Origin: Pontibacter virosus
GTDB lineage: Bacteria > Bacteroidota > Bacteroidia > Cytophagales > Hymenobacteraceae
Reading direction: 5' to 3'
DNA length: 64,000 bases
Assembly: GCF_003096355.1 (NCBI RefSeq)
Contig: NZ_QEKI01000007.1
Span: 62,001 to 126,000 of the forward strand
The notes below the pieces were generated by a model. The model saw only the letters and a list, made by a program, of their open reading frames with translations. It was not told the DNA's origin and did not search any database. The position numbers and the translations under genes were made by a program. The first letter of the stretch is position 1; each line of letters opens with the position of its first letter. This document shows positions 9,679 to 17,185 of the stretch, piece by piece.

Positions 9679-9990
9679 TCAGGTACCGCGACCTTCGTCT
9701 TCGGTACGCATGTTGTCGGGTGGCGGCGTGCCGTCGTCAGCAAAATCATTGACACCGGTAGCTGATGGTCCCTCAGATGCCGTGTCGCTGCCAAAGCCCT
9801 CTTTGCCGTCGCGGTTGCCGAAACCGCCGCGCTGGTGTTCGTTCTTGGGCGGATCTGCACCCGGTATGATGTGTCCTGCACGGAATTCCTGATCCGTGGT
9901 ATCGTCCTCTATCACACGTACGGGCCTGTTTTTAGCGGCCTCGCTGTGCTTGGACTCCCCTGCGTGTTTATCGTTTTCTTTGTTTTCCAT
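9679..9990 (-). CDS. Small hydrophilin-like protein (103 aa)
   Basis: A 103-residue hydrophilic protein without Cys or Trp, about 13-14% Gly, rich in Asp, Glu, Asn and Arg. No membrane segment or signal peptide is seen. The middle part (EFRAGHIIPGADPPKNEHQ, then GGFGNRDGKEGFGSD) suggests a short conserved element within disordered flanks. It lies between the SDR gene and the 79-aa gene on the same strand, with about 75-100 base gaps, so the three may be co-transcribed. A small hairpin (10008-10022) lies in its 5' leader. I do not recognise the family; a stress-protectant role is inferred only from composition and neighbours. Confidence 0.7.
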   Translation of the reverse strand: MENKENDKHAGESKHSEAAKNRPVRVIEDDTTDQEFRAGHIIPGADPPKNEHQRGGFGNRDGKEGFGSDTASEGPSATGVNDFADDGTPPPDNMRTEDEGRGT

Positions 9991-10066
9991 AGTTGTGTCT
10001 TTATCATGCTCCCCTCGGGAGCTATACCTGTTTTTACTCCATTTCGGCCGCTATGGTTTAGCTCGG

Positions 10067-10927
10067 TTAGCTGCCCACCTGTTCGCCACCGTTCACATGG
10101 ATCACCTGCCCTGTTATGTAAGAGCCGTCTTCCGAAGCCAGCAAAACATAGGCAGGCGCCACTTCCGATGGCTGCCCAGGGCGCCCTAGCGGCACATTCT
10201 GTCCGAACTCCTTTACTTTCTTCTTGTCAAAAGAAGCAGGTATAAGCGGGGTCCAAATCGGGCCCGGCGCCACCGCATTCACCCGAATTTTCTTTTCTGC
10301 CAGGTTAGCTGACAGGGAGCGGGTAAAGGCGGTGATGGCTCCTTTGGTAGAAGCATAGTCCATGAGGTGGTCGCTGCCGCGGTAGGAGGTAACGGAAGTG
10401 GAGTTGATGATGGCATTGCCTTCTTTCATGTGCTCCAGCGCCGCCTTGGTCATGTAGAACATCGAGAAGATGTTGGTCTGAAAAGTGCGCTGCAACTGGT
10501 CTTTCGAGATGTCTTTGATGTCGGTCTGCTCATGCTGCTCGGCAGCGTTATTCACCAATATGTCCAGTCCACCAAGTTTTTTCACGGCCTGCTTTACTGC
10601 ATCTCTGCAGAAGGTCTCGTCGCCGATATCACCCGAGATGATCATCCCTTTCCGACCCTCTTGCTCAATAAGCTGAAGCGTGTCTTTGGCGTCCTTGTCC
10701 TCGTTCAGGTATACGATGGCCACATCGGCTCCTTCGCGGGCAAAGTGTACGGCCACGGCCCGGCCTATGCCACTGTCACCGCCCGTAATCAGGGCTTTCT
10801 TACCTTTCAGTTTATCGCTGCCTTTGTAGTTTTCGCGTATGTACTCCGGCTGCGGGTTCATCTTGTGTTCTTTGCCAGGCTGCACTTCCTGTTCCTGAGC
10901 GGGTAATTCTTTTGGTTTGTTTGCCAT
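10067..10927 (-). CDS. SDR-family oxidoreductase (general-stress type)
   Basis: A short-chain dehydrogenase/reductase of about 286 residues with an extra N-terminal arm of about 45 residues (PKELPAQEQEVQPGKEH), as in the YhdF/YghA-like subgroup. The Rossmann nucleotide motif is TGGDSGIGRAVA, followed by NNAAEQ. The catalytic Ser sits in INSTSVTSYRGS and the YxxxK in YASTKGA. The C-terminal part carries PGPIWTPL and the conserved ITGQVIHVNGG. It probably uses NAD(P)H on an unknown carbonyl or sugar substrate. The start is uncertain: ATGs at 10960, 10936 and 10927 are in frame; I chose 10927 (MANKPKELP) because the residues before it look non-conserved. It heads the putative cassette with the two hydrophilin-like genes. 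Confidence 0.88.
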   Translation of the reverse strand: MANKPKELPAQEQEVQPGKEHKMNPQPEYIRENYKGSDKLKGKKALITGGDSGIGRAVAVHFAREGADVAIVYLNEDKDAKDTLQLIEQEGRKGMIISGDIGDETFCRDAVKQAVKKLGGLDILVNNAAEQHEQTDIKDISKDQLQRTFQTNIFSMFYMTKAALEHMKEGNAIINSTSVTSYRGSDHLMDYASTKGAITAFTRSLSANLAEKKIRVNAVAPGPIWTPLIPASFDKKKVKEFGQNVPLGRPGQPSEVAPAYVLLASEDGSYITGQVIHVNGGEQVGS

Positions 10928-11051
10928 AGTTTTCATAGTTTTAGTGTGATCGCAGTCCATACCTATACGCCTGCATTTTTGGCCTAGTTACCCCAACCCG
11001 GCATCTTGTAAGGTGGCTGCCCGTTTATACCTTAAAATATGTCACCAGATT

Positions 11052-11297
11052 ATGTGGAGAGAAACAGAAAATAAACTTACCCGCAGTTTCGAGTTCAAAG
11101 ATTTTAGGGCGGCCATGGCTTTTATGAACAAGGTAGCTGATGTAGCCGAGGAGCTCAACCATCACCCGTGGTGGAGCAATGTTTACAATAAAGTAGAGAT
11201 CGAACTGACCACGCACGACGCCGGCAATACCGTTACAGACAAAGATTTGGAGCTGGCCCGGCGTATCGATGAACTCTACGACAACATGATGGTGTAA
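11052..11297 (+). CDS. 4a-hydroxytetrahydrobiopterin dehydratase (PCD/DCoH family)
   Basis: Pterin-4a-carbinolamine dehydratase, about 81 residues, close to the usual 90-100. It recycles the pterin cofactor of aromatic amino-acid hydroxylases; in bacteria without such a hydroxylase nearby its role may be molybdopterin or pterin repair. The signature is AEELNHHPWWSNVYNKVEI, containing the catalytic His pair, followed by TTHDAGNTVTDKDLELARRID. I chose the ATG at 11052 (MWRETENKLTRSFEF), because that is where conserved family sequence begins; the frame is open to 11013. Confidence 0.88.
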   Translation: MWRETENKLTRSFEFKDFRAAMAFMNKVADVAEELNHHPWWSNVYNKVEIELTTHDAGNTVTDKDLELARRIDELYDNMMV

Positions 11298-11377
11298 CTC
11301 CCTTCAAGCTGCATTGCCACTGCTATAACCAGATAGTTGACCGTGCTATCAGCCGTGCACAATCGACAATTAAGTAA

Positions 11378-11385
11378 TACCTTTG
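11378..11385 (+). promoter_or_regulatory. TAnnTTTG promoter -7 box of rsmI
   Basis: TACCTTTG matches the Bacteroidota -7 consensus and ends only 4 bases before the rsmI ATG at 11390, so transcription would begin at or near the start codon. No clear TTG -33 element was found at 19-21 bases upstream. Confidence 0.5.
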
Positions 11386-11389
11386 CTGT

Positions 11390-12085
11390 ATGCAGGAACC
11401 TGAAAAAACCAACCTATACCTGGTGCCGACACCCATCGGCAACCTGGAGGATATTACGCTGCGGGCCATACGCATACTGAAGGAGGTGGATGTGATTCTA
11501 GCCGAAGACACCCGTACCAGCGGCAAGCTGCTGCAGCACCTGGGTATAGAGAAGCGTATGCACAGCCATCACTTGCACAACGAACACAAAGCCAGCGCTC
11601 ATTTGGCAGAGCGCATGAAGGCAGGTGAGGTAATGGCGCTTATTTCGGATGCCGGCACACCCGGAATTTCTGACCCTGGCTTTCTGCTGGTGCGCGAATG
11701 CCTGAAGGCAGGCCTTAAAGTAGAGTGTCTGCCTGGCGCAACCGCCTTTGTGCCTGCTTTGGTCAAATCGGGTTTCAGCACAGACCGCTTTACATTCGAG
11801 GGCTTTTTGCCTCTGAAAAAAGGACGCCAGACGCGCCTGACCAGTTTGGCTACCGAGGAGCGGACCATGATTTTTTATGAGTCGCCGCACCGCCTGCTCA
11901 AAACGCTCACCCAGTTCAAAGAGTACTTTGGGGGCGAACGCATGGCATCTGTTTCACGTGAAATCTCAAAGATGTTTGAAGAGACCGTCAACGGCACGCT
12001 CGATGAACTGATCGAAACCTTTACAACCAAGGCGATTAAAGGAGAGTTTGTGTTGGTAGTTTCCGGAGCGGGAGCGAAATTATAG
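11390..12085 (+). CDS. rsmI: 16S rRNA (cytidine(1402)-2'-O)-methyltransferase RsmI
   Basis: RsmI methylates the 2'-OH of C1402 in the decoding centre of 16S rRNA, using S-adenosylmethionine. The 231-residue length fits the family's Bacteroidota members, somewhat shorter than the 286 residues of E. coli. The N-terminus LYLVPTPIGNLEDITLRA is diagnostic, followed by LAEDTRTSGKLLQHLGI, the SDAGTPGISDPG SAM-site loop, LPGATAFVPALVKSG and FYESPHRL. The reading TGTTTCACGTGAAATC in the part encoding VSREI resembles a parS site. It appears to have its own promoter with little or no leader. Confidence 0.95.
   Translation: MQEPEKTNLYLVPTPIGNLEDITLRAIRILKEVDVILAEDTRTSGKLLQHLGIEKRMHSHHLHNEHKASAHLAERMKAGEVMALISDAGTPGISDPGFLLVRECLKAGLKVECLPGATAFVPALVKSGFSTDRFTFEGFLPLKKGRQTRLTSLATEERTMIFYESPHRLLKTLTQFKEYFGGERMASVSREISKMFEETVNGTLDELIETFTTKAIKGEFVLVVSGAGAKL
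11950..11965. other. Near-parS sequence inside rsmI
   Basis: TGTTTCACGTGAAATC matches 14 of 16 positions of the canonical ParB site TGTTTCACGTGAAACA. It encodes a conserved Val-Ser-Arg-Glu-Ile stretch of RsmI, so coincidence is possible. Confidence 0.35.
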
Positions 12086-12088
12086 ATG

Positions 12089-12121
12089 TATACCTATCTG
12101 TTAATACAACAGATAGGTATA
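12089..12121 (+). terminator. 14-bp inverted repeat after rsmI
   Basis: The arms TATACCTATCTGTT (12089-12102) and its complement (12108-12121) enclose a 5-base loop, 3 bases past the rsmI stop. There is no T-run, so termination may be weak. The outer part of the stem is built from two opposed copies of the TATACCT motif. Confidence 0.5.
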
Positions 12122-12248
12122 TCTGCGCCAAAAGCTTAGCACAAGCTGGGAAAAAGAACAGCCGGGCTGTGGAGCTTCGGTTCTTAATAGATTAGAAAAA
12201 TAATATAATCGTGATACATACTCAGTGTGTCGTGATTCAAGAATTACC

Positions 12249-13487
12249 ATGAAGCTATACCTTAAAAAGCTTTCACTGCTTTGTATGCTGCTGCTTGTCA
12301 CCCTGCAGGCCCAGGCGCAGTTTGAGGATACCCGTCTATCTCCCGAAGCAAAAATCAGCCTGATCACCTGCTCTCCGGGCGAAGAGTTGTATGCCATTTT
12401 CGGACACAGTGCCGTGCGCGTCAACGACCCCGCCACAGGTATGGACATCGTGTTCAACTACGGCACCTTCGACTTCAACGAACCAGGCTTCTACGTTAAG
12501 TTCATCCGGGGCAAGCTCAACTACAAGCTCTCCATCGCCTACTTCCAGGATTTCGCCTATAGCTATACCCTGGATAACCGCTCTATTTATGAGCAGGAGA
12601 TGAACTTCACGGAAGCGCAGAAGCAGCAGTACTGGCAGTTTCTCACAAACAATTACCTGCCCCAGAATCGCTTTTACCTTTATGACTTTTTCTTCGACAA
12701 CTGCGCCACCCGCATCCGCGATGGTATAGAGGCTACCTTCCCCGATCAAGTGGCCTTCAATATCGACCACCTGGATGAGGATATGAGCTTCCGCAACCTG
12801 ATCGACTTATACCTGCCTCCGCAGCCCTGGTCCGATTTCGGCATCGACCTGGCCCTGGGTGCGCCCATCGACCAAAAAGCCACACCTTACGAGTACATGT
12901 TCCTGCCTGACTACCTTTCAGAAGGGTTCGCCAGCGCCACGATTCAGCAAAAAGGTCAGCAGGTGCCTTTGGTGGGTGAGCCTAAAGTTATTTTCCAGAA
13001 CAGCCCAACAGCCGCTTCAACTGGTGGCCTGTTTAACCCGGTGCTGGTGTGGTGGCTGTTTTTTAGCCTTGTAGTGGTCATTACCGTGCTCGACTACAAA
13101 CGTCGCAAGCGCAGCCGCACCTTTGACATGTTATTTTTCCTGATCACGGGATTGCTGGGCGTGTTGCTGTTTTTGCTGTGGTTTGCCACCGATCACCAGG
13201 CGGCTGCCAATAACTTTAATATGCTGTGGGCGCTGCCTACTCACGTGGTGGCCGCTGCTTTCCTGGTCAGGCCGGTGCTCCCGGGCTGGTTGCAGAAGTA
13301 CATGCTGGTAACGGCTGCACTGGCTTTCATTACACTGCTGCTGTGGTGGGTATGGCCGCAGCAACTGCACACCGCAGTTTTCCCGATTGCCTTAGCCCTG
13401 TTGACAAGAGCCGCGTATACGGTTTGGGCTGCCAGACAGCTGGTAGCTATCAGCAACACGGACACTAAAATAAAAGAGCGTATATGA
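12249..13487 (+). CDS. DUF4105-domain membrane protein
   Basis: A 412-residue protein with a signal peptide (LYLKKLSLLCMLLLVTLQAQAQ) and a periplasmic DUF4105 domain over residues about 25-270. That domain includes SLITCSPGEELYAIFGHSAVR, FNYGTFDF, and the FDNCATRIRDGI motif with conserved Asp/Cys. The C-terminal third holds about four to five membrane helices, starting at VLVWWLFFSLVVVITVL. DUF4105 is distantly related to Lnb-type lipoprotein-processing proteins; the Cys-His-Asn-like residues hint at papain-like enzymology, but the substrate is unknown. The ATG at 12249 directly precedes the signal peptide, so the eight codons before it are probably not translated. Its stop overlaps the next gene's start (ATGA), so the two are translationally coupled. 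Confidence 0.85.
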   Translation: MKLYLKKLSLLCMLLLVTLQAQAQFEDTRLSPEAKISLITCSPGEELYAIFGHSAVRVNDPATGMDIVFNYGTFDFNEPGFYVKFIRGKLNYKLSIAYFQDFAYSYTLDNRSIYEQEMNFTEAQKQQYWQFLTNNYLPQNRFYLYDFFFDNCATRIRDGIEATFPDQVAFNIDHLDEDMSFRNLIDLYLPPQPWSDFGIDLALGAPIDQKATPYEYMFLPDYLSEGFASATIQQKGQQVPLVGEPKVIFQNSPTAASTGGLFNPVLVWWLFFSLVVVITVLDYKRRKRSRTFDMLFFLITGLLGVLLFLLWFATDHQAAANNFNMLWALPTHVVAAAFLVRPVLPGWLQKYMLVTAALAFITLLLWWVWPQQLHTAVFPIALALLTRAAYTVWAARQLVAISNTDTKIKERI

Positions 13488-14287
13488 ACTTGCAGCAACT
13501 TTGCCAGAATGCCAATATCATTGTAAAAGGAGTAGGCGCTTTTATAAAGCACGAAGCCGCTGATTTTGACAGGGGCAGGGTAGAGCTCAAAGGCTTTAAC
13601 AACCTGGTGTCATACGTCGACAAGGAGGCCGAAAAGCAACTGGTGGAGGCCCTGCGCAACCTGTTGCCTGAGGCGGGCTTTATCACAGAAGAAGAGACCG
13701 ACAACACCCGTGGCGAGCGCTTCAACTGGGTCATCGATCCGCTGGACGGCACCACCAACTTTACCCACGGCCTGCCGCTGTACTCTGTGAGCGTGGCCCT
13801 GCTGGACGGTGACGAGGTGGTGCTGGGCATCGTGTATGAAATCAACAAAGACGAATGCTTTTATGCTACAAAAGGCAACGGAGCGTTCTTAAATGACAGC
13901 CCCATCAAAGTATCACCTGCTAAGGAATTAAAAGATTCACTTATCGCTACAGGTTTTCCTTATTACGAGTTTGGGCTCACGCAGCAGTACTTGCAGGTAC
14001 TGGGCGCTTTCATGGGCAAATCGCACGGCGTGCGACGCCTGGGTTCGGCTGCCCTGGACCTGGCTTATGTGGCGGTGGGTCGTTTTGAGGGATTCTTTGA
14101 GTTTAACCTGAATGCCTGGGACGTGGCAGGGGGCGCCATCATCGTGCAGGAGGCCGGCGGCCATGTCTCTAAATTCACGGCTGGGGGCGATTATGTTTTC
14201 GGGCGCGAGATTGTGGCCAGCAACGGCAACATCCACCAGGAGATGCTCGATACCATTGCAGAGCATTGGAAAGAGCCTCTTCCATAA
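13484..14287 (+). CDS. Inositol monophosphatase-family phosphatase
   Basis: A 267-residue, Mg-dependent phosphatase of the IMPase/SuhB/CysQ superfamily. Metal-binding motifs are in order: the Glu pair in ITEEETDN near residue 70, WVIDPLDGTTNFTHGLP near residues 84-100, and WDVAGGAIIVQEAGG near residue 210. The GTTNF signature with a downstream LGSAALDLAYVA points to an inositol-1-phosphatase-like enzyme rather than a PAP phosphatase, though the substrate cannot be fixed. The start overlaps the DUF4105 stop by 4 bases. Confidence 0.9.
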   Translation: MNLQQLCQNANIIVKGVGAFIKHEAADFDRGRVELKGFNNLVSYVDKEAEKQLVEALRNLLPEAGFITEEETDNTRGERFNWVIDPLDGTTNFTHGLPLYSVSVALLDGDEVVLGIVYEINKDECFYATKGNGAFLNDSPIKVSPAKELKDSLIATGFPYYEFGLTQQYLQVLGAFMGKSHGVRRLGSAALDLAYVAVGRFEGFFEFNLNAWDVAGGAIIVQEAGGHVSKFTAGGDYVFGREIVASNGNIHQEMLDTIAEHWKEPLP

Positions 14288-14321
14288 ACTTTTTGTAAAT
14301 TTGTGTAGTTGATAAGAGCAT

Positions 14322-14498
14322 ATGGTACAGAACATCATCATCTTCCTGATATTCGCGGTGGCAGTAGCCTACATGGGCTGGGTGATTTACCGCAGCGTCA
14401 TGCCCAACAAAAATGCCGGATGTGCTAAAGGCTGTGGCGGCTGCTCCGCCATCGACCTCAGCAAGATCCAGAAAGAGCTCGATAAGAAAGCGGTATAG
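14322..14498 (+). CDS. FeoB-associated Cys-rich membrane miniprotein
   Basis: A 58-residue protein: MVQNIIIFLIFAVAVAYMG begins a single membrane helix, then a basic linker (YRSVMPNKN), then the cysteine motif CAKGCGGCSAID and an amphipathic tail ending KKAV. This matches the FeoB-associated Cys-rich family (Pfam FeoB_associated). Members often sit beside feoAB, where they are thought to assist ferrous iron uptake, but no feoB is visible here. It starts 34 bases after the phosphatase stop on the same strand and may belong to that operon. Confidence 0.8.
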   Translation: MVQNIIIFLIFAVAVAYMGWVIYRSVMPNKNAGCAKGCGGCSAIDLSKIQKELDKKAV

Positions 14499-14725
14499 TA
14501 GCTTCCTCGGCTTCCTGAACTCTTTTAACTTTTGCTCAAGGCATACGCCTCGCCTGCCTGCCCGGGTATAGCGCCATACCTGCTGTCGCCTAACAAGATC
14601 TTCTCAGCCCGTGCCTACCTGCAAGGGACTGCCTCCTGAATAATTCCAGCCCCTTTTTCATATCCCTTGCCTGATTTTGCGTATAGTTCTATACCTAACT
14701 AGAATATCCCTTAAAACTATACGCT

Positions 14726-15064
14726 ATGCAAGATAAAGTAGAAGAAAGAAGCCTCATTAACGTACTCAACCGCCTTCGTAAAGACGGCTATGCCTACGAC
14801 TTTAAAGTGTCGGGTGAAGGCAAACTGTGCACCATGGAGGACAAGCAGACCTTCGGGCCAGACCAGGTGCGCATTGTAGACTTTTATCGCTTCGAAGGTG
14901 AAAGCAATCCGGATGACATGTCGATCCTCTATGCTGTGGAAACCAGCAATGGCCTGCGTGGCACGATCTCAAACTCGTACGGCCCTTACGCCGATGCGAA
15001 AGTGGATGACTTCCTGAAGCAGGTAGAGGACCTGGGCAAAAACCTTGACAAGAAAGACAAATAA
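14726..15064 (+). CDS. Conserved Bacteroidota protein of unknown function (112 aa)
   Basis: A 112-residue soluble protein. The features are an N-terminal helix (LINVLNRLRKDGYAYDFKV), a C-x-M-x-D segment (KLCTMEDKQTFGPDQVRI), then VDFYRFEGESNPDDMSILYA and a C-terminal GTISNSYGPYADAKVDDFL. I recall relatives in Bacteroidota that are sometimes labelled phosphoribosylpyrophosphate synthetase, but no PRPP-synthetase motif is present and that name should not be used. It stands alone with its own terminator at 15064-15098. Confidence 0.8.
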   Translation: MQDKVEERSLINVLNRLRKDGYAYDFKVSGEGKLCTMEDKQTFGPDQVRIVDFYRFEGESNPDDMSILYAVETSNGLRGTISNSYGPYADAKVDDFLKQVEDLGKNLDKKDK

Positions 15065-15098
15065 AACATAAAGGGCCGATTTTCGGCCTTTTATGTTT
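15064..15098. terminator. Hairpin terminator
   Basis: A 16-bp stem with one mismatch (AAACATAAAGGGCCGA / TCGGCCTTTTATGTTT) directly follows the 112-aa gene. Flanking A and T runs let it work in both directions, also for the convergent MscS gene ending at 15119. Confidence 0.8.
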
Positions 15099-15118
15099 TA
15101 TACCTGCATCGTATATAC

Positions 15119-16036
15119 CTAATTGTTAGACCTATCTTTCAGCTGGCTCTGCAGTTGTTCCAGGTGTTCATTCAGCTTCTCGCCACCTTTTATGCCAAAG
15201 TCCAGTGTGCGAATCGGGAACGGGATCATGACGTCGTTCGCGTCGAAAGCTTTTTTGATCTTAATGATGGCATCGCTCTTGGCTGACACAAAATCGATCT
15301 GCCGCGAATAGCTAATCCAGAAGCGGGCTTTAAAGTTGATGGAGCTGTCACCAAAGGCATCGTACATCACTTCTATGTCACGCGTCTTTACACGGTTCTT
15401 CACATCCTGCAGGGCCTCTATCACAATCTGCTGCACCCGCTCCAAATCCTCCCCATACGACACGCCCAACTCTAAATCGAGGCGCCGGGTCCCGTTACTC
15501 GAGAAGTTGGTAACCGGGTTCTCAAACACCATTTTGTTTGGCAGTTTCACCAGTTCGCCTGAGGGTTGCCTTACGTCCAGTGTGCGCAACGACACCCGCT
15601 CAATCACCCCAAAATAGTCGTTGGTTTCTATCATATCGCCCACTCCAAAGGGCTTCTGCACGGCAATGATGATACCTGAGATAAAGTTAGCGGCAATATC
15701 CTGAAAGGCGAAACCCAGGGCCAAACCGATGATACCGACACCAGCCAGCAAGGAAATCACCACCTTGTCGAGTTGCAATACGCTGAGCACAAAGAAGAAA
15801 CCGACGGCCAGCAGGGCAATGTAAAGAATAGTGGAGATAAGGTTGTTGAGCGCTGCACTGTGCGATATACGCCCGATCACCTTGTCTAGTCCGTTGCGGA
15901 TAAACCGGGCAATCACAAACGTGATGATCATGAGGATGATCGCCACGGCAATATTTGGCAGCATCAAAATCAAGTGCTCACCCCAACTCTCCAGCTTGCC
16001 CAGCAGAAGTTCAAGCGCTTTGTTAATATCGTTCAT
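15119..16036 (-). CDS. MscS-family small-conductance mechanosensitive channel
   Basis: A 305-residue inner-membrane channel that releases solutes on hypo-osmotic shock. Three membrane helices lie at about residues 22-45, 65-85 and 90-115. The pore-lining third helix carries the Gly/Ala pattern GVGIIGLALGFAFQDIAANFISG. The cytoplasmic beta domain follows with QKPFGVGDMIE and LRTLDVRQPSGELVKLPN, and the C-terminal alpha/beta domain with LGVSYGEDLERV and RFWISY. Length and layout are those of E. coli MscS (286 aa). The last ~25 residues are a polar tail. Confidence 0.93.
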   Translation of the reverse strand: MNDINKALELLLGKLESWGEHLILMLPNIAVAIILMIITFVIARFIRNGLDKVIGRISHSAALNNLISTILYIALLAVGFFFVLSVLQLDKVVISLLAGVGIIGLALGFAFQDIAANFISGIIIAVQKPFGVGDMIETNDYFGVIERVSLRTLDVRQPSGELVKLPNKMVFENPVTNFSSNGTRRLDLELGVSYGEDLERVQQIVIEALQDVKNRVKTRDIEVMYDAFGDSSINFKARFWISYSRQIDFVSAKSDAIIKIKKAFDANDVMIPFPIRTLDFGIKGGEKLNEHLEQLQSQLKDRSNN

Positions 16037-16075
16037 ATAGGAATTCAGTTATTTCACATTATCTTCAGGTATAGC

Positions 16076-17098
16076 CTAGGCCCATACCCGCGTGCCCTCG
16101 GTGCAATTGCGGCACATCTCAATTTCCTCCCGTGACTGTAACAGCGATTTGCGGAATTGGTTATACCCCGGGCTGCGCCATACCTCCCGGAAGCTTTGCG
16201 CTTTCACATCGCCCATGCGGTATTCGGCGTCCTTGTCGAAACAGCAGGGCACTACCAGGCCGTCCCAGGTAATCACGCATGAGTGCCACATCTTCCAGCA
16301 CTGGTTCAGGAGTTTGTTTTTGATGGAAAAGCTGCCGTCGCCGTTGTTTCTATACCTGGAGTAGTAGTCGATGGTCGGTATAAGCGGCGAGCCCTGCTCG
16401 TAATCATAGATCTGGGCCGTTTTGAAGACTACTTCGTCTACGCCCAATTCGTCGGCCAGGGCCTGCACTTCCGATATCTGGTGCTCATTGGGCTTTACCA
16501 CCAGGAACTGAAACATGATGTGCGGCGTACGCGACTTCAGCTCTTTCTTCCATTTCACGACCTGCCGCGTTCCTTCCAGCACCTTGTCCAGCTTGCCACC
16601 TACCCGATAGGCTGCATAGGTTTCCTGCGTGGTGCCGTCTATTGACACGATCAGGCGGTCCAGACCCGACTCCACCGTTTTGCGGGCGGTGTCGCTATCG
16701 AGAAAGTGGGCGTTGGTGGAGGTGGCGGTATAGATGCCCCTGTCTGAGGCGTACTTGACCAGTTCCAGAAACTGTTTGTGCAGGTATGGCTCGCCCTGAA
16801 AGTAGAAGATCAGGTATAGCAGGCGCTTGTGCAGCTGGTCGATGGTCTGCTTGAATAAAGTGTCTTGCAGCATGCCGGTGGGCCTGGTGAAGGAGCGGAG
16901 GCCACTGGGGCACTCGGGGCAGCGCAGGTTGCATGAGGTGGTGGGCTCAAACGAAATGCTGAGCGGGTCGCCCCAGTGCACCGCCCTGCGCGATGCCCTT
17001 GCATACCAATAGCTGCCCGCCACCTGCAAGGCATTGAGCATGCGCAGCGGTGTTATTTTCGACAGAAAATTGAGCTTGTCAGAAAGGTGAAGCTTCAT
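16076..17098 (-). CDS. Radical SAM/SPASM-domain protein
   Basis: A 340-residue radical S-adenosylmethionine enzyme. The cluster motif CNLRCPECPSG (CxxxCxxC) lies near residue 57, followed by FYFQGEPYLHKQF (GGEP equivalent), the IVSIDGTTQETY strand and the C-terminal SPASM region: CWKMWHSCVITWDGLVVPCC, then CRNC. Such proteins modify peptides or carry out other radical chemistry. No precursor peptide gene is visible nearby, so the substrate is unknown. I chose the ATG at 17098 (MKLHLSDKLNFL) over the ATG at 17131; the extra residues are hydrophobic and precede no recognisable domain. Confidence 0.88.
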   Translation of the reverse strand: MKLHLSDKLNFLSKITPLRMLNALQVAGSYWYARASRRAVHWGDPLSISFEPTTSCNLRCPECPSGLRSFTRPTGMLQDTLFKQTIDQLHKRLLYLIFYFQGEPYLHKQFLELVKYASDRGIYTATSTNAHFLDSDTARKTVESGLDRLIVSIDGTTQETYAAYRVGGKLDKVLEGTRQVVKWKKELKSRTPHIMFQFLVVKPNEHQISEVQALADELGVDEVVFKTAQIYDYEQGSPLIPTIDYYSRYRNNGDGSFSIKNKLLNQCWKMWHSCVITWDGLVVPCCFDKDAEYRMGDVKAQSFREVWRSPGYNQFRKSLLQSREEIEMCRNCTEGTRVWA

Positions 17099-17117
17099 GT
17101 ATGGGTATGCAAAAGAA

Positions 17118-17141
17118 AGGGCAGCCCACAAAGGCTGCCCT
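17118..17141 (-). terminator. Hairpin terminator after the baeRF gene
   Basis: GGGCAGCC (17119-17126) and GGCTGCCC (17133-17140) form a stem with a 6-base loop. Read on the minus strand it is followed by a T-rich run (TTTCTTTT), as expected for termination of the gene ending at 17186, which separates it from the radical SAM gene. Confidence 0.7.
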
Positions 17142-17185
17142 CTAAATTATACTTTATGGCGCTAACGGCCAAAAATACATATTGA

